Both the position numbers and the translations under genes were made by a program. 64,000 bases of DNA from Tethya wilhelma (Eukaryota > Porifera > Demospongiae > Tethyida > Tethyidae). The stretch is taken from NCBI GenBank assembly GCA_964030475.1, contig CAXIPT010000008.1:3720568-3784567 (forward strand). The letters run 5' to 3'. Under the pieces are notes generated by a model, which had not been told where the DNA came from, did not search any database, and saw only the letters and a list, made by a program, of their open reading frames with translations. This document shows positions 19,495-34,059 of this stretch, piece by piece. Position 1 is the first letter of the stretch. Each line of letters begins with the position of its first letter.

Positions 19495-22400
19495 CTAGCT
19501 GATTTTGCACTGTTCATTCGGTGAGTACACCCCTCGTAGCAGGTCAGCTACAGCCTGAGCTATGTAGCTCATAGTCCCAAACCTCCCACTAGGAGCACTG
19601 TCGTAGAAATGGATGCACACTCCAGCTGGTCCTCCACAGCTGCCCACGTTCTGACAGCAGCACTCAACGGCCGGACCCTCACTCTCTTTCTGTGTGTGTG
19701 TGTGATATGATCATAGATAGGAGATCTAGAGTACACTTTCATTCACAAAGTGTGTGTGTGTGTACATGTGCCTAGAAGTAGCTAAATCAACCTAGCAACG
19801 AGACCACAAATTAACCACACTCTATATAATGCCCACCATCCACTAGACCCACATCCATAGCAACCCTCCCCACACACTGGTGGTCACCTGGTCTTGGAGG
19901 AACAGATGTCTGGCGTGGTTGATGATGTGGTCCACAACCAGTGGAGTGTTCCCAAACACCTCCTTAGGCCCAGACTGGGCGACCAGACTCACGACCATGA
20001 GCACCTCGACTACAAGTTGGCGGTATTCCGGATCGGGGAGACTGTTCAGTTTGGACTCGAGGATCAAGGCAAACTTGAGCTCTCCTGGAGTCATCTGCAC
20101 ACAANAAGACACATAAACACCAACAGACAGATATTGCTTTCATGCACAAGAATAGCTTCAAATTACATCAAAACATTTCGATCCAATGATCAATGTCTAT
20201 ACACTTTGTAAATGAAAGCAATCACCATTGACAAGCCAAAAAATTCCAGACACAGTTTTGAAAATAAACCACATAGGCACTATTAACAACATCATCAGCA
20301 TGACACCGCACAGAGAATTAGTCAAGATGTGNAATATTATAGTTTGAACCATCGACCAACAGTCACACACAAAACATGTAGAAGAATCTGACAGCAACAC
20401 AATGCAAAACAATCTTGATTTTCAACTCTAGCTAGCTGATTTTGCACTGTTCATTCGGTGAGTACACCCCTCGTAGCAGGTCAGCTACAGCCTGAGCTAT
20501 GTAGCTCATAGTCCCAAACCTCCCACTAGGAGCACTGTCGTAGAAATGGATGCACACTCCAGCTGGTCCTCCACAGCTGCCCACGTTCTGACAGCAGCAC
20601 TCAACGGCCGGACCCTCACTCTCTTTCTGTGTGTGTGTGTGATATGATCATAGATAGGAGATCTAGAGTACACTTTCATTCACAAAGTGTGTGTGTGTGT
20701 GTACATGTGCCTAGAAGTAGCTAAATCAACCTAGCAACGAGACCACAAATTAACCACACTCTATATAATGCCCACCATCCACTAGACCCACATCCATAGC
20801 AACCCTCCCCACACACTGGTGGTCACCTGGTCTTGGAGGAACAGATGTCTGGCGTGGTTGATGATGTGGTCCACAACCAGTGGAGTGTTCCCAAACACCT
20901 CTTTAGGCCCAGACTGGGCGACTAGACTCACGACCATGAGCACCTCGACTACAAGTTGGCGGTATTCCGGATCGGGGAGACTGTTCAGTTTGGACTCAAG
21001 GATCAAGGCAAACTTGAGCTCTCCTGGAGTCATCTGCACACAAGCAGAGGCAGAAACACATTGTGTATAGTATAGGTAAAGTATAGTATAATATGTACAG
21101 TGTACAGAATAGGCAATCAAGTTAGACAATTGATATAATTATGTTTGTTTGTCCTCTCAAAAGCTTTTAGCATTCACTCTTGATTGCAAACATTCAACCG
21201 TGAGAGCTGGACAATAATTTCCTTTTGGGTACTCTCAGTACAAAAGCAATAATGCATTAAGAATACATACAGTGAACAGTAAACTAAATGCTATTATAAC
21301 TTCCCCAAAGATCAGTAATTGCTATACAGCTTAGCTTATGATATCTGCACAAAGAGCCAGCACAGCACAATAGTTATGGTTATGATACATGCAAAAAAGT
21401 CTTTGGCTAGCCCTGCATGTCACCAAATGTATATAGCACTACCGTATAGCGGGAAATTTTTGTGGGGGGAAATTTTTGCGAATTTTGTGGTTTGGCAGCT
21501 TTCCGCGAAAATTTTCCCCCATGAAATTTTTTAAGGTACGAGGTCGTCACGTAATGTTGAGACGCAATCCATGAAAATTTTCCTCGCGAATTTCTACTCA
21601 AGACGAAAACTCAAAAATTTTCCCGCTATACGGTATTACAGAGCATTGTACCTCTCCAATTGTAGGGTTCTGGGGTAAATCCACATTGCCAAATATGATC
21701 CCACGACACTATAAAAAATACAACAGAAAAGAGACCATAAGAACAGAGAATAAACTCTAATATGAAAACTTCAAACTCGATGTTCTGCTCACTTTCTCCA
21801 AGATGTGCCAAACGTTTGTGTAGAAATCAGGGGGAACTCTATTTAATGCCCCGTCCAGTCGTCTCCTCCGCAGCCAGTGGCCGTACCCTGTACCCTCGTC
21901 ATCATCCTCAAGGTCAGGGGTGTGATGACGACGTCTCACTGGAGAGACAGGGCTACCCAGCTCCTAGGGAAATTATAGTAAATTGCACAGGAGTGAAATT
22001 TACAGCATTAATGAGAGTAGTCTGATTAATTTGGCCTCTTAAAATGAAACTGAGAGTCTACTAGGTACTATTCAAAGACATTATTCTTCAATATCTTACC
22101 ACACTCAACACGTGTGTGTGTGCGTGTGTTTTTTTTTCAAGTACCTGGATATCTTTTCTTAGTTTTCCGTGTTCTCGTTTCTTCGACGTGGTGGTGATGG
22201 AGAGCTGACGAATGGGCATGTTCAAGAGTTGACCTTCAACCACCATTGACTCACGACATTTGACTGTGGAGGAGAGAAGGTATATAGGCTAAATATAGAA
22301 CAAGGGCTATTTTGGTAGCTCACTTTCATCAACAGTAAATTCCTTGCTGCTAAAAATGAGGTGAAGAAGATGCTTCAAGTAGAATGGACTCAGATCAAGT

Positions 22401-24358
22401 AGCTTTTCAATAGCATCTTCAGCTGTGAATTGAGGAAGAGAAAATACATACATTGAAATACAGTCAGTTGAGCAATTCTTGGAATGCAGCAACAGAACAG
22501 AACAGAATGTTTTGGACCAAAGTCCTCATCAGGCTGACAGCTATACTCAACTATAGCAACAGACTTGTATTTGACAACATAGCAATGAGCCCCTACCATA
22601 TCAGACTCCTCTACCAACAAGTTCCAATAACGACCTTTACCAACTTGGTGTGTAAAAAACTTACACCATAGATATTAGATAATTCGTTGTGTATGCATCC
22701 ACACGCAACTTACCAGTGCAGGACATGGCTCTACTTAGCTCAGACACCATGACGTTCTGTATGAGACCGATCCTCAACCGTAGCATCTCGGTGAAGAGCT
22801 CGGGTTCGGAGCGAATGAACATGGCGAGATAGACCAATATCTCTTGAGTGAGAGCCACGGCACTGTGGTCCTCACCGCACACATCCACTATCATCTTCAT
22901 CAGGTCAGCCGATGTTGCAGGTCTGGAGCAAGAGCCAAAGAAAGAGAATATGTGTCCATAAACACATGTTAGAGTCTATAGCACACATGTTACAGTCCAC
23001 ATTATACATGTTACACTCTTTTACACACATGTTAGAGTCTACATCACACATGTTATAGGTTCTGTCTACACGGTAACAAAGGACGATGAAATTGAATGAG
23101 CTTTGAAAGACAGTATGTTGACCGTGAGTGACAAAGTGGTCTACAATGTCAGGAAGCCCATAAACCAGACAGGAGGAACTTACTGAGCAATGTGTCTCTC
23201 ATTGGATGGCTGCCCAACTGAGAAGTTCTTCTGTCTTACAAGCAGATCGGTTGCAGCCTAAAGAGAAAGACGAATGCCTTGAAATCACAAAAGGTTTGGC
23301 TGTTCCACAAGCTCTGGGTTCTACAAAGAACTCACCGGTCCAAGGTCTTCCACTCTCTTGTGAAGCATTCCAGCTGTATGTCTGACAAGAGTCCAAAGGT
23401 TAAATATACCTGCTTTCTGATAGAGCTCTTCAAGAAGGTCTGCGACTGTACATTCCTGTCCTCTCTGAATCATGACATAGTCCTTGCCACTATAAATAGG
23501 ACGTGCATATATAGGAATATACCGTTACTAAATATAGGTACACAAACCATGACTGACGTATCATTAATACATACACGGTATCAAACAGATGGTTGAGGTA
23601 GTCAGCCTGCATAAAGATATTCGGTTCGTGTTGTAGTTTCTCAACGACATCATCGGTGGTAAGGGTCTCCCCCTGACTTAATAAGTGGCCAAACGAAGGG
23701 GACGGAGTGAGGCTCCCCCTTGGTGACAGGAGGGGGCCAGTGGGGAGGTGGTCCGATGTGAGAGAGTGTCTTCTCTTGGCCCACGGCAAAGCAACCCTGA
23801 GTATCGACTTCATCTCTTGTTCAGGAGTAGGAGTGGCAGGAGAACTGCACTCTGGAGAAATGGATGCATTACAGTTGTACAAAAGTTTGTTTTATAATTC
23901 TGAGATAATATAATATTGTCGTGGTAATTTCCCTTAATATGGAACATTGACTAAGCACTTTCAAGTTTCAACAATACATCTAGCTTAGACCTTTTCCTTT
24001 GGTTGACAGTTGATTGCCTGAAGCAGAGATCGGGAAGGCTGGTCATATTTACATGCAACTGTAACCTAAGTTCAATAGCCATGTGTCAGCAGTACTAGTA
24101 TTGTAGACAAGTCGATACAATTTCAATGCCAACCTGGAGGTTGGGATTATGTTCACTCACCATCGACAGATCCCAGCATGGATCGTCTCTTCACGGGAGG
24201 AGTTTGTCTGCTCCGACGGATTGAGCCACGTACTTTTAACTGCTGGGGGCTTTGTTTGACGGGCAGTTTCACAAAGCTGTCTCTCTGGTGTCTGAGGAAG
24301 GTGGACTGACGATGGAGCTTCAGATCCACCACAGGGATGTCCAAGATCTCAGCTGAGC

Positions 24359-24402
<44 letters not shown>

Positions 24403-26009
24403 GTGTGCGTGTGCATGTGTGTGCGTGTGTGTATATGTGCGTATGTGTGTCTGTGTGTGTTGGGGAGTGGGTATATGTGTGGGTGTGCATGTATAATAGA
24501 AACCAATCAGGAAATTTTCTGTGTAGACTGTTACAAAGCCGAAAAAGTTTAAACATGGAATCTTGATGATCTAATATGTGTACACTAGTGGTATAAATTT
24601 GCTATCATTTGATTTTTGTTAAAGCTTTGTCAAAAGTGAACCACTGAGTACGTATGTGTGGTTGTCTCTTACCAGCTTCGCTCTGGTTGATGAAGTGGAT
24701 CTTTCGGATGCTGGCCGTGTTGATGAAATCTGTCATCCGACCAACTTGGATCCTAACCCCAGCCGTGTAGCCACTGACGAGGGTCATTAGTAACTTAAAG
24801 ACAGGGGTCTTCTCCCATTGTGCCTCATCACCAAACATATTCCTGAAGTGGTTGAATACGAAAATAAAACATTACTTTTGCAGTTGAACAGCAACTATAT
24901 ATAATATCATGTGGATATGACCTAGCCTCGTTCCCAGGCTCCTCCCAGCTCTTCAAGTTACACGTTGAAAAGCCCCATTAAAGGTGATTGGCAAACCTTT
25001 CATGATTTTAACATCCAAGCAGCCAGTCCTATGTCAATGTGTTGCAATACAATCCCAAATTTTTGCAGATCAGAAATTTATATAGTCCTCACAAAATTTC
25101 TAGCAATAATTATAATTATTGTACACATTTCTGATTTCCTTTTAGCAAAAAAAAAAATGCATATAGAAAATCGGAAGAGGGAATTAAAGGGTCCAAAGTT
25201 AATGATGCTCATACCGTAAGATTGGCAGCACTACTGTGGGCCTTCCCATGAGCTTCCAGTTGGTCTTGAGGTAGGCCAGATCAGTGCGAATCAGGTCCAC
25301 CAGCAATCTATTGTCCAGGCACAAATAGAATGATTCGTGGTCTAAAAACTGAAAGGAAGAGGACAGAGAAGGAAACATATTATGGTCAAGAGTCAATCAG
25401 AGAATTGATCACAGGGGATTATTACAATTAGCTATGGAGATGGGAGGGGCACTAGTCAATCAGAGAATTAATTCACAGGAGATTATTAACTAATCACGGG
25501 TGAGTTTTACAATTAGCTATGGAGATTGAAGGGGGGTGGGGGGGGGCACTATTTGAAAGATTCAACAAGAAAATAAACAGAGGTGGATTGGGAAAAGCTT
25601 CTAAATGTAAGTTATCACAAGATTGCGATTTCAATAATGCTCTCTATAATGCTCTCTCTCTTTGTGTGTGTGTGTGTGTGTGTGTGTTGCATCTCTTGCA
25701 CATGGTCCACATGTGCTCACCAACCTGGGGGGTGAATGCCACAACGTGGTGGGCATGATAGGAGTAGCTGTACAGCTGACTGGTTGCTATGACACCAAGC
25801 ATGTGAGGTGGACGCCCACTCAGGTTCATCTTCTTGTTCACACCAAGACGCTCGTAAACCTTCATCAAGAACTTGGCTGGCAGGATCTTCACGGGGCAGT
25901 CATGGTTCCTCTCCACCTGGTCGATGGTCTCCGACTCTATTCCAAGGTGACTCAGGGTCCTGGCCAGCTTGGTGTCCTCCGAGAGAAGGACCACTGGGGT
26001 TTAGTTGAG

Positions 26010-26050
<41 letters not shown>

Positions 26051-26053
26051 NNN

Positions 26054-26084
<31 letters not shown>

Positions 26085-26922
26085 TGTACATGACATGGTG
26101 AGTACTTGTGTAGGTATGTATGGACAAAAATATACCATTATAAATCATGAATTTTTTTCCCAGTAATTTTTTTTGTCTGAACTTGAATTATCTCTGTGAA
26201 TGATTAGGCAAAGATCATTGTTTGAAAAAAACTTTATTTGTACTCACAGATAGTCGCAAAGAAAAATTCCCCAATCTAGTGTTTCTATGAGACAGTAAAA
26301 ACCTGCTAGGTAGCTGGTTTGCAGCGTAATACATGTACTGGTGGCCTAAGTACATTGTTCTGTAAAATCTAATGCCACAAATTGAGTTACCATAGCATCA
26401 GCCAGTAACATACCAAGAATGGGTACACATGTCTTGATAAACAGACTAAACTGGTTTGAGAATGCGAAAAAAATTGAATAACTCCAAACGATTTCAAAAT
26501 TTCAAGCATCATTGGAAAGCGTTCGCTCTCCTCATTCTTTTGATTGCTTTTCCAGCTTCCTACGCCTTACCAGTCTTAAGTTAGCTATTTTGTCCCGTAA
26601 AAAAAGTATTGCATGAATTTTATTATTTCACTTCGGGCAGCATTCTCAAACCAGATGGACTTTAACAAGGACAGCTAGGGTTCATTCAAGGCCAGCTGCC
26701 AGAGGTGGGGTGGGCCTAGGAGATGGCCTAGACCTACACATGTGGTGAGAGGTAAACAAGCTCCACATGGAACACCCCAGTTAGGTCATGCAATGGCTGT
26801 TTCAAACTTTTAATGATTTGTGAATGCATGCACGTGTGTGGTATTTCTACATGAGGGAGAGATAATGATGGTATAGTACTTGGAGTATACATTAAATTTA
26901 CAGTACTTGACTATCATATTGA

Positions 26923-26955
<33 letters not shown>

Positions 26956-28109
26956 GTGTGTGTGTGCGTACGTGCGTGTGTGTGTGTGCGTGTGTGTGTG
27001 CGTGTGTGAGTGTGTGCGTGTGTGTGTGAAAAGTGTGCAAAAACAAAAGCAACAACACACATTTTTCTTTGAAAGCAAGACTACACACACACACATGTTC
27101 CGACTATTAGCCAGGCAACAAATGACTCTAAAACTTGGTCCAACATGAGGGGATCCCATTCACCCAATTACCAGTTGGCATGGCGACAGAGTGATGCCAT
27201 TTAAAGCCACCAAATATGGCAGCAATTGGCCCATAAACACGACATATGGCAAACATAAGGCAACAATAAACCTCCAATTTGTTTTCAACCTGTTTCTTTC
27301 TTTCAGTCACAAACACAGCCTCACGGAATATAGCCACCAGGCGAATGTGTTAGCAAGCCATTACAGAGGGCTACAGTTGGGAGGACAGCTGTCAATGGAA
27401 TGGAATGTTTACATTCATCTATAGACAGACAAGCACAGATGGGAAAATCATTGCACAACTTCACAATGCTGCACAATCAGTTCGAAAGTGGCAGCTGTAT
27501 TTGGAATTCTCTAGCTTATTGTGTGCCGATACTTCACTGAAAGATGTTTTCGTTTCAAGAAGCAACTCAAATATCTTCACATAAACTGTATCTGTAGAAA
27601 CCTACACCAGTAGCATCACAATCACAACACACCGTGGAAATACACGTACCATGTCTTGGGGTGCATTGTATATACCATATGGCAGGGAATTTTTGTTGGT
27701 ACAAAATTTTATATAATATAAAAGTGGCAAAACATAGCAGAAGAATTTTCATACTTTTAAACTTTGTACACACACTGACAGCTCCCACTCATATTGCCCA
27801 ACATACGTAGAAGTTTAAATTTTCACAGTTTTAATTTTCATATAGTCAAATGGCATATGAAAATTTTCATTTTAAGAAATTTTTTCACTTATATATATGG
27901 TACCTTGTACGAGAGTGTCCGGTCGGGGCATCATGGAGAGCCTTCGATTGAGAGGGTCAATCTCGCCGATGCTGATCTGGCCGTCCATGAGGAGGAGCGT
28001 GAGGATGTAGAGGGACTGAGACCACATGTGCTGGATCTTGGGACCCATCACTCGAGGCTGACTGTGAGGGTCTCTCTTCTCTCTGTCCACCTTTGGTGAT
28101 TGGTCAGTG

Positions 28110-28172
<63 letters not shown>

Positions 28173-28788
28173 GAGTGTGCAGATAAGAGTGTGGGTGTGG
28201 GTGTGGGTGTGTGGGTATGGATGTGACCACAACCTCAAATCCATTTCATGAACAAAGTTGATCAATATGACAGCTTAACATACTGACAAGGTACTATCTC
28301 AAGTCCTGATGACCTACATACACTCACTCTCAATATACACCTACCTTGTCCTTGGCAACAAGGTAGAGCTCAGGTATTCTCCTCACTCCATCCTCAGTCT
28401 TGGGAACCAGGCCCTCCAGCTGGGCCAGGTACTCCCTGGCGGTGCTGTGGTTCCCTTCGATGTGTGCCCCCAGAGCCAGCAGGATGAGGAAGAGAGGCCA
28501 TTCACACTCAATGTTCTCAAACACTTTGAGCTCTGCAGGCTCATAGTGAAGCCGGGAGGAGTCCTATAGGGGGATGAAATGTGAGTTTTGAATGAAGGTA
28601 AAAGTACAATACCCAATGTACTATTGCATTTTGAACAATAGTTTGAACACACATATAAAATCGTTGATGCTGCTAAAAGATAGTCTTGCACACCAGGCCT
28701 TCTCTGCTTTGGTCTTTTTGCTTGAAATGAGACCCAAAGAAATCATGGAAGTAGCGTAATTGCTCCCCCCCCCCCTCCTCCCCCACTA

Positions 28789-28819
<31 letters not shown>

Positions 28820-30829
28820 TCACCTCCATCACAGTCTGATAGCCATCTCGAAGAAACCTTCTGCAGCCATATTTTCCGAGTAGTTTTGAAATGATCTGAT
28901 CTTTTGTCTCTTTGATGAGAGCTGGGTTCTCTACAGCAAACGCAGGGAACCCTATGATGGTTAGGAGNCATGTATAATAGAAACCAATCAGGAAATTTTC
29001 TGTGTAGACTGTTACAAAGCCGAAAAAGCTTAAACGTGGAATCTTGATGATCTAATATGTGTACACTAGTGGTATAAATTTGCTATCGTTTGATTTTTGT
29101 TAAAGCTTTGTCAAAAGTGAACCAATGAGTACGTATGTGTGGTCATCTCTTACCAGCTTCACTCTGGTTGATGAAGTGGATCTTTCTGATGCTGGCCGTG
29201 TTGATGAAATCTGTCATCCGACCAACTTGGATCCTAACCCCAGCCGTGTAGCCACTGACGAGGGTCATTAGTAACTTAAAGACAGGGGTCTTCTCCCATT
29301 GTGCCTCATCACCAAACATATTCCTGAAGTGGTTGAATACGAAAATAAAACATTACTTTTGCAGTTGAACAGCAACTATATATAATATCATGTGGATACG
29401 ACCTAGCCTCGTTCCCAGGCTCCTCCCAGCTCTTCAAGTTACACGTTGAAAAGCCCCATTAAAGGTGATTGGCAAACCTTTCATGATTTTTTTTTCAAAC
29501 ATCCAAGCAGCCAGCAATGTGTTGCAATACAATCCCAAATTTTTTGCAGATCAGAAATTTATATACATATATAGTCCTCACAAAATTTCTAGCAATAATT
29601 ATAATTATCGTATATGACCTTTGACCTCTAATATATTACTATACGGAGGAAAAAAATTGAACTCTACTGATATTTTGCCATATCAGCCGTGTTACCCACG
29701 TGAGAAAGCCGTATCAGTCGTGTTACCCACGTGACTATGTTTTTTTGTGAGCTAGCCAGACAAGAGAGCTGTCATTTGCTGCGCTGCTGCTGGTAAGTAA
29801 AATTTCACCCTCATAAAATATAGTAAGAAGAATAGAAAGAATAATAGTAGGCAAGCTAACTGTCTAAATCACAGTCGCAATTTACTCGTGATATTTCCCG
29901 ATATCGCACCGCTACTATAGCGATAAGTATATATTATTGTACACATTTCTGATTTCCTTTTAGCAAAAAAAAAAAAATGCATATAGAAAATCGGAAGAGG
30001 GAATTAAAGGGTCCAAAGTTAATGATGCTCATACCGTAAGATTGGCAGCACTACTGTGGGCCTTCCCATGAGCTTCCAGTTGGTCTTGAGGTAGGCCAGA
30101 TCAGTGCGAATCAGGTCCACCAGCAATCTATTGTCCAGGCACAAATAGAATGATTCGTGGTCTAAAAACTGAAAGGAAGAGGACAGAGAAGGAAACATAT
30201 TATGGTCAAGAGTCAATCAGAGAATTGATCACAGGGGATTATTACAATTAGCTATGGAGATGGGAGGGGCACTAGTCAATCAGAGAATTAATTCACAGGA
30301 GATTATTAACTAATCACGGGTGAGTTTTACAATTAGCTATGGAGATTGAAGGGGGGTGGGGGGGGGCACTATTTGAAAGATTCAACAAGAAAATAAACAG
30401 AGGTGGATTGGGAAAAGCTTCTAAATGTAAGTTATCACAAGATTGCGATTTCAATAATGCTCTCTATAATGCTCTCTCTCTTTGTGTGTGTGTGTGTGTG
30501 TGTGTGTTGCATCTCTTGCACATGGTCCACATGTGCTCACCAACCTGGGGGGTGAATGCCACAACGTGGTGGGCATGATAGGAGTAGCTGTACAGCTGAC
30601 TGGTTGCTATGACACCAAGCATGTGAGGTGGACGCCCACTCAGGTTCATCTTCTTGTTCACACCAAGACGCTCGTAAACCTTCATCAAGAACTTGGCTGG
30701 CAGGATCTTCACGGGGCAGTCATGGTTCCTCTCCACCTGGTCGATGGTCTCCGACTCTATTCCAAGGTGACTCAGGGTCCTGGCCAGCTTGGTGTCCTCC
30801 GAGAGAAGGACCACTGGGGTTTAGTTGAG

Positions 30830-30870
<41 letters not shown>

Positions 30871-33800
30871 NGAGAAAGAGGCAAGCATTAATGAGGGTAC
30901 AATCCAGAGAAAAGATTAAAAGGAAGCTTCTAAAACTCCAAATTTCATCGATCTTTAGGAATGCTGTCAAGCAGCATGCAATGCTCTTGCATAAGCTCCT
31001 AATTATACACATCTTCTATGATATTATATAACAATAAACCATCACGTTGCTACAGAACTGTAATGGCCTGCATGATTCAGTCACTGGAGTATGTGACTTG
31101 CTGTCTCCCCCAATCAGAGACACTCTGTACCAAACTAATGGAGACTCCAAGCTGATGCAGCTCGAGGCGTTGTTTGTCTTGAATGTCCCGTACATTTCTG
31201 GCGGTTCAGTTACTACAGGTTGCTACGCAACAGTACAACAAAACTTTGTAGTGTTGAACTCCTATCCATTTGTAATTATACCATCCTAATTGTAGGGTAA
31301 TTTGCTCCAACATGAATATTTCGTCCATAGTTATGTCATAGCTAGAGTACAACACTGGGTGGGAGGTTACATGAGATGGGATGGACTAGAACTACAACCA
31401 TCTATGAACAGATGAAAGGAGTACCAGCTGCAATGAAAGTAATTGCATCTACACAGCAGGTAGTGTTGTAGTCTATCAGACTAGTCCTTTTCCATACCCT
31501 TAATAGGCTCTAGATCCGCCTAGTACATATTGTTTATGTGGATACATGCATAATATCCTGCACTAAAGCAAGCCATAGATAGTAGAGGCTAGCATCTATG
31601 AACAAGCACACTAAAAAAATTGCTCAATTAATGCCAGGTGTAGGGGGGAAAAAAAGAGTGTCTAGCTCCATAGACAAGTAGTGGTGGAGATGTACTACAG
31701 GAAAGAACACAATTGGGCATTGTCAACAGAGAGAGTGGGGAAGGCAGCTTTGAGGGAGCATGTGTGCATGGTTGGTAGACACCTAGAAGTGACAACAAGA
31801 TTAGGTTTCACCACAGGTACACACATACATACAAGAGAACAATACTACTGTCTACACATATCCATAGATAGATAGATGTATGTTCATTGGGGAAAAAAAA
31901 CTTATACAGTCATGCAAAGAGGTTCTCAGTGCAATTATTCCTTAGTTAAACCATCATATACCATATAGCTCCAAATTTTTGTGGTACAATATTTTCACGA
32001 ATTTGTGATTGGGTGTATATCATGAAAATTTTTGGTTGCAAGGCAATGACAAACAAAAATACATACATACATACATATTGGTACTCACATCACTCTGTGC
32101 CACTTGATCGTGCATGACGTGAATGACCGATGCCTCGCTGCCCCTGGAGCCAAAGAGGTCCAGTTCACTCATGGCCTCTAGAGCGGCCTTGGCCATCCCG
32201 ATGGAGCTGGCATTGAGCTCTGTTTGTCCGTGGTTGGTCTTGTCTCCTCTCTCCCATATACCATAGTCCTGTGAGAGAAGAGTCGTGTGACATTTACATG
32301 AATACAGAACTTGTGACATTAATTTATGTATATATACACAGGTATAAAATGAGTCACTTTCATATGGCAAAAATGTACAGAGCAATACAGAGAAATGAGC
32401 AGCTGTCATTTACTTTCATACTGATTGCACCCGCTCTATACATACACACAGTCATACAGGTACTCCAGGCTCTCTCTCTCTCTCCTTATTTTTCGAGGAG
32501 GGAGGGGCCTGGGGATGAGGCTAGGTATGGATGTATTGTAGTAACAAGGTAGAAGCCTATGATTGGCATATAATGTCTCATGTTGCATGCTAAACTGAAC
32601 TTTATGATATCCCTTGACTAGCTATTTAAAGCATCTATCTCCATTCTATTATTGCCAGCAGTAATGAATTAACTACATCTGTGTGTTCAATTGATGTGGG
32701 CTTCATCCACTAGGTGCATGGACTGGCTGAAAGGTTGGTTGCTAAGGAACCATTGTTATGTGGGTTAGTTTAGCCAGGATGTACCCACTTGGAGAGTCCA
32801 AAGGACAGGCATGCAACATACAAAATAACACACCAGTGAGTCCACCAGCTGTACTTATAGGGAGGCTACACTTTTGCCTCGTTCCCAGGCTCTCTCCCAG
32901 TGAATATTTATGCACATGCATGCGCAAAAATAGGAAGGGAGAGAGCCTAGTACGCGAAATCACGTGAATGATGTTGCCTGTAGAGAGAGAGTTTATATAT
33001 ATGGTTTCTTTACTACAGTATACTAATTTTTCTGTGCGCTACATCATTCATGCGATTTCGCGTACCAGGCTCTCTTCCTTCCTATTTTTCAGCATGTAAA
33101 TTTCTGGGAGAGAGCCTGGGAAGAGAGCCTGGGAAGAGAGCCTAGGAAGAGAGCCTGGGAAGAGGCTAGCTATGTAGCTACACTAGACTATTACACTCCC
33201 CAATAAGATGCTTCCATGTTAGTAGGGTAAAGCTCCATTAGAGTTTACATAGCTATCCCAGAAATAGCATGATTGTGGTTTTGAGGGCAAACCCAGGCAA
33301 TTTAAGCAATAATTAGGCTACACTAAGCCTGGTTCACCTTTTGGCTGCATCAGTAAATAAATTTCATGCACCAATGCACTGTATCTAATGCCCACTTAGA
33401 AAAACTTTTTTCTAATTCTGGGTCAACGCTTTGCATTGCATAGCATCACCCAATATAAAGTACTAAACATGTGACAGCAATCACATTATGAACCAGACCT
33501 AAGAGTGACTCATGAGCAGTATGGCCCATCTCAAACTCACAGGTATCCTGTAAGCCTCTTCAATGTAGAAGACGAGGTTTTGCACGAATGCCACTTCATC
33601 GAGAGTGAAGACAATTTGAAGACCGGCAGCTGTCATCTGCGCCAGAGCCAACAGGTAGAGGGAGGTAGCATCAATCTGAAGGTGACCCCAGTCATGGTCC
33701 CCCACAATGGTTGAACAGGTGCCTACATACATGTGAGTGTGTGAGATCGATCAAGAGGGGTTCAACCACCATAAATTGCAAAATTTTCGCAGTTGACATT

Positions 33801-33998
33801 TCAGAATACAAAATTTCTACACGCCAAAACTCAACGACCCATTACAAGTACATTGCAATAGCAATAATACTCAAAAAAAATTTTTTTTTTTTGGTGGGAA
33901 AATTTTCTAAACTATGGTAGTTTATGCCATAGAGCTATGTGGCGCTAGTCTTGTTCCCAGGCTCATCAGTAGGAAAACTGGAATGAAATACTTCCAAG

Positions 33999-34059
<61 letters not shown>

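Noticed and set aside
28969..30870. True internal exon duplication in PHKA
   Set aside because: The block is bounded by Ns on both sides, breaks exon order and removes an exon, which fits a misplaced haplotype better.
31047..31289. Plus-strand open frame of 80 codons in the PHKA intron
   Set aside because: No recognisable domain, no good splice context, and it does not supply the missing PHKA residues on either strand.
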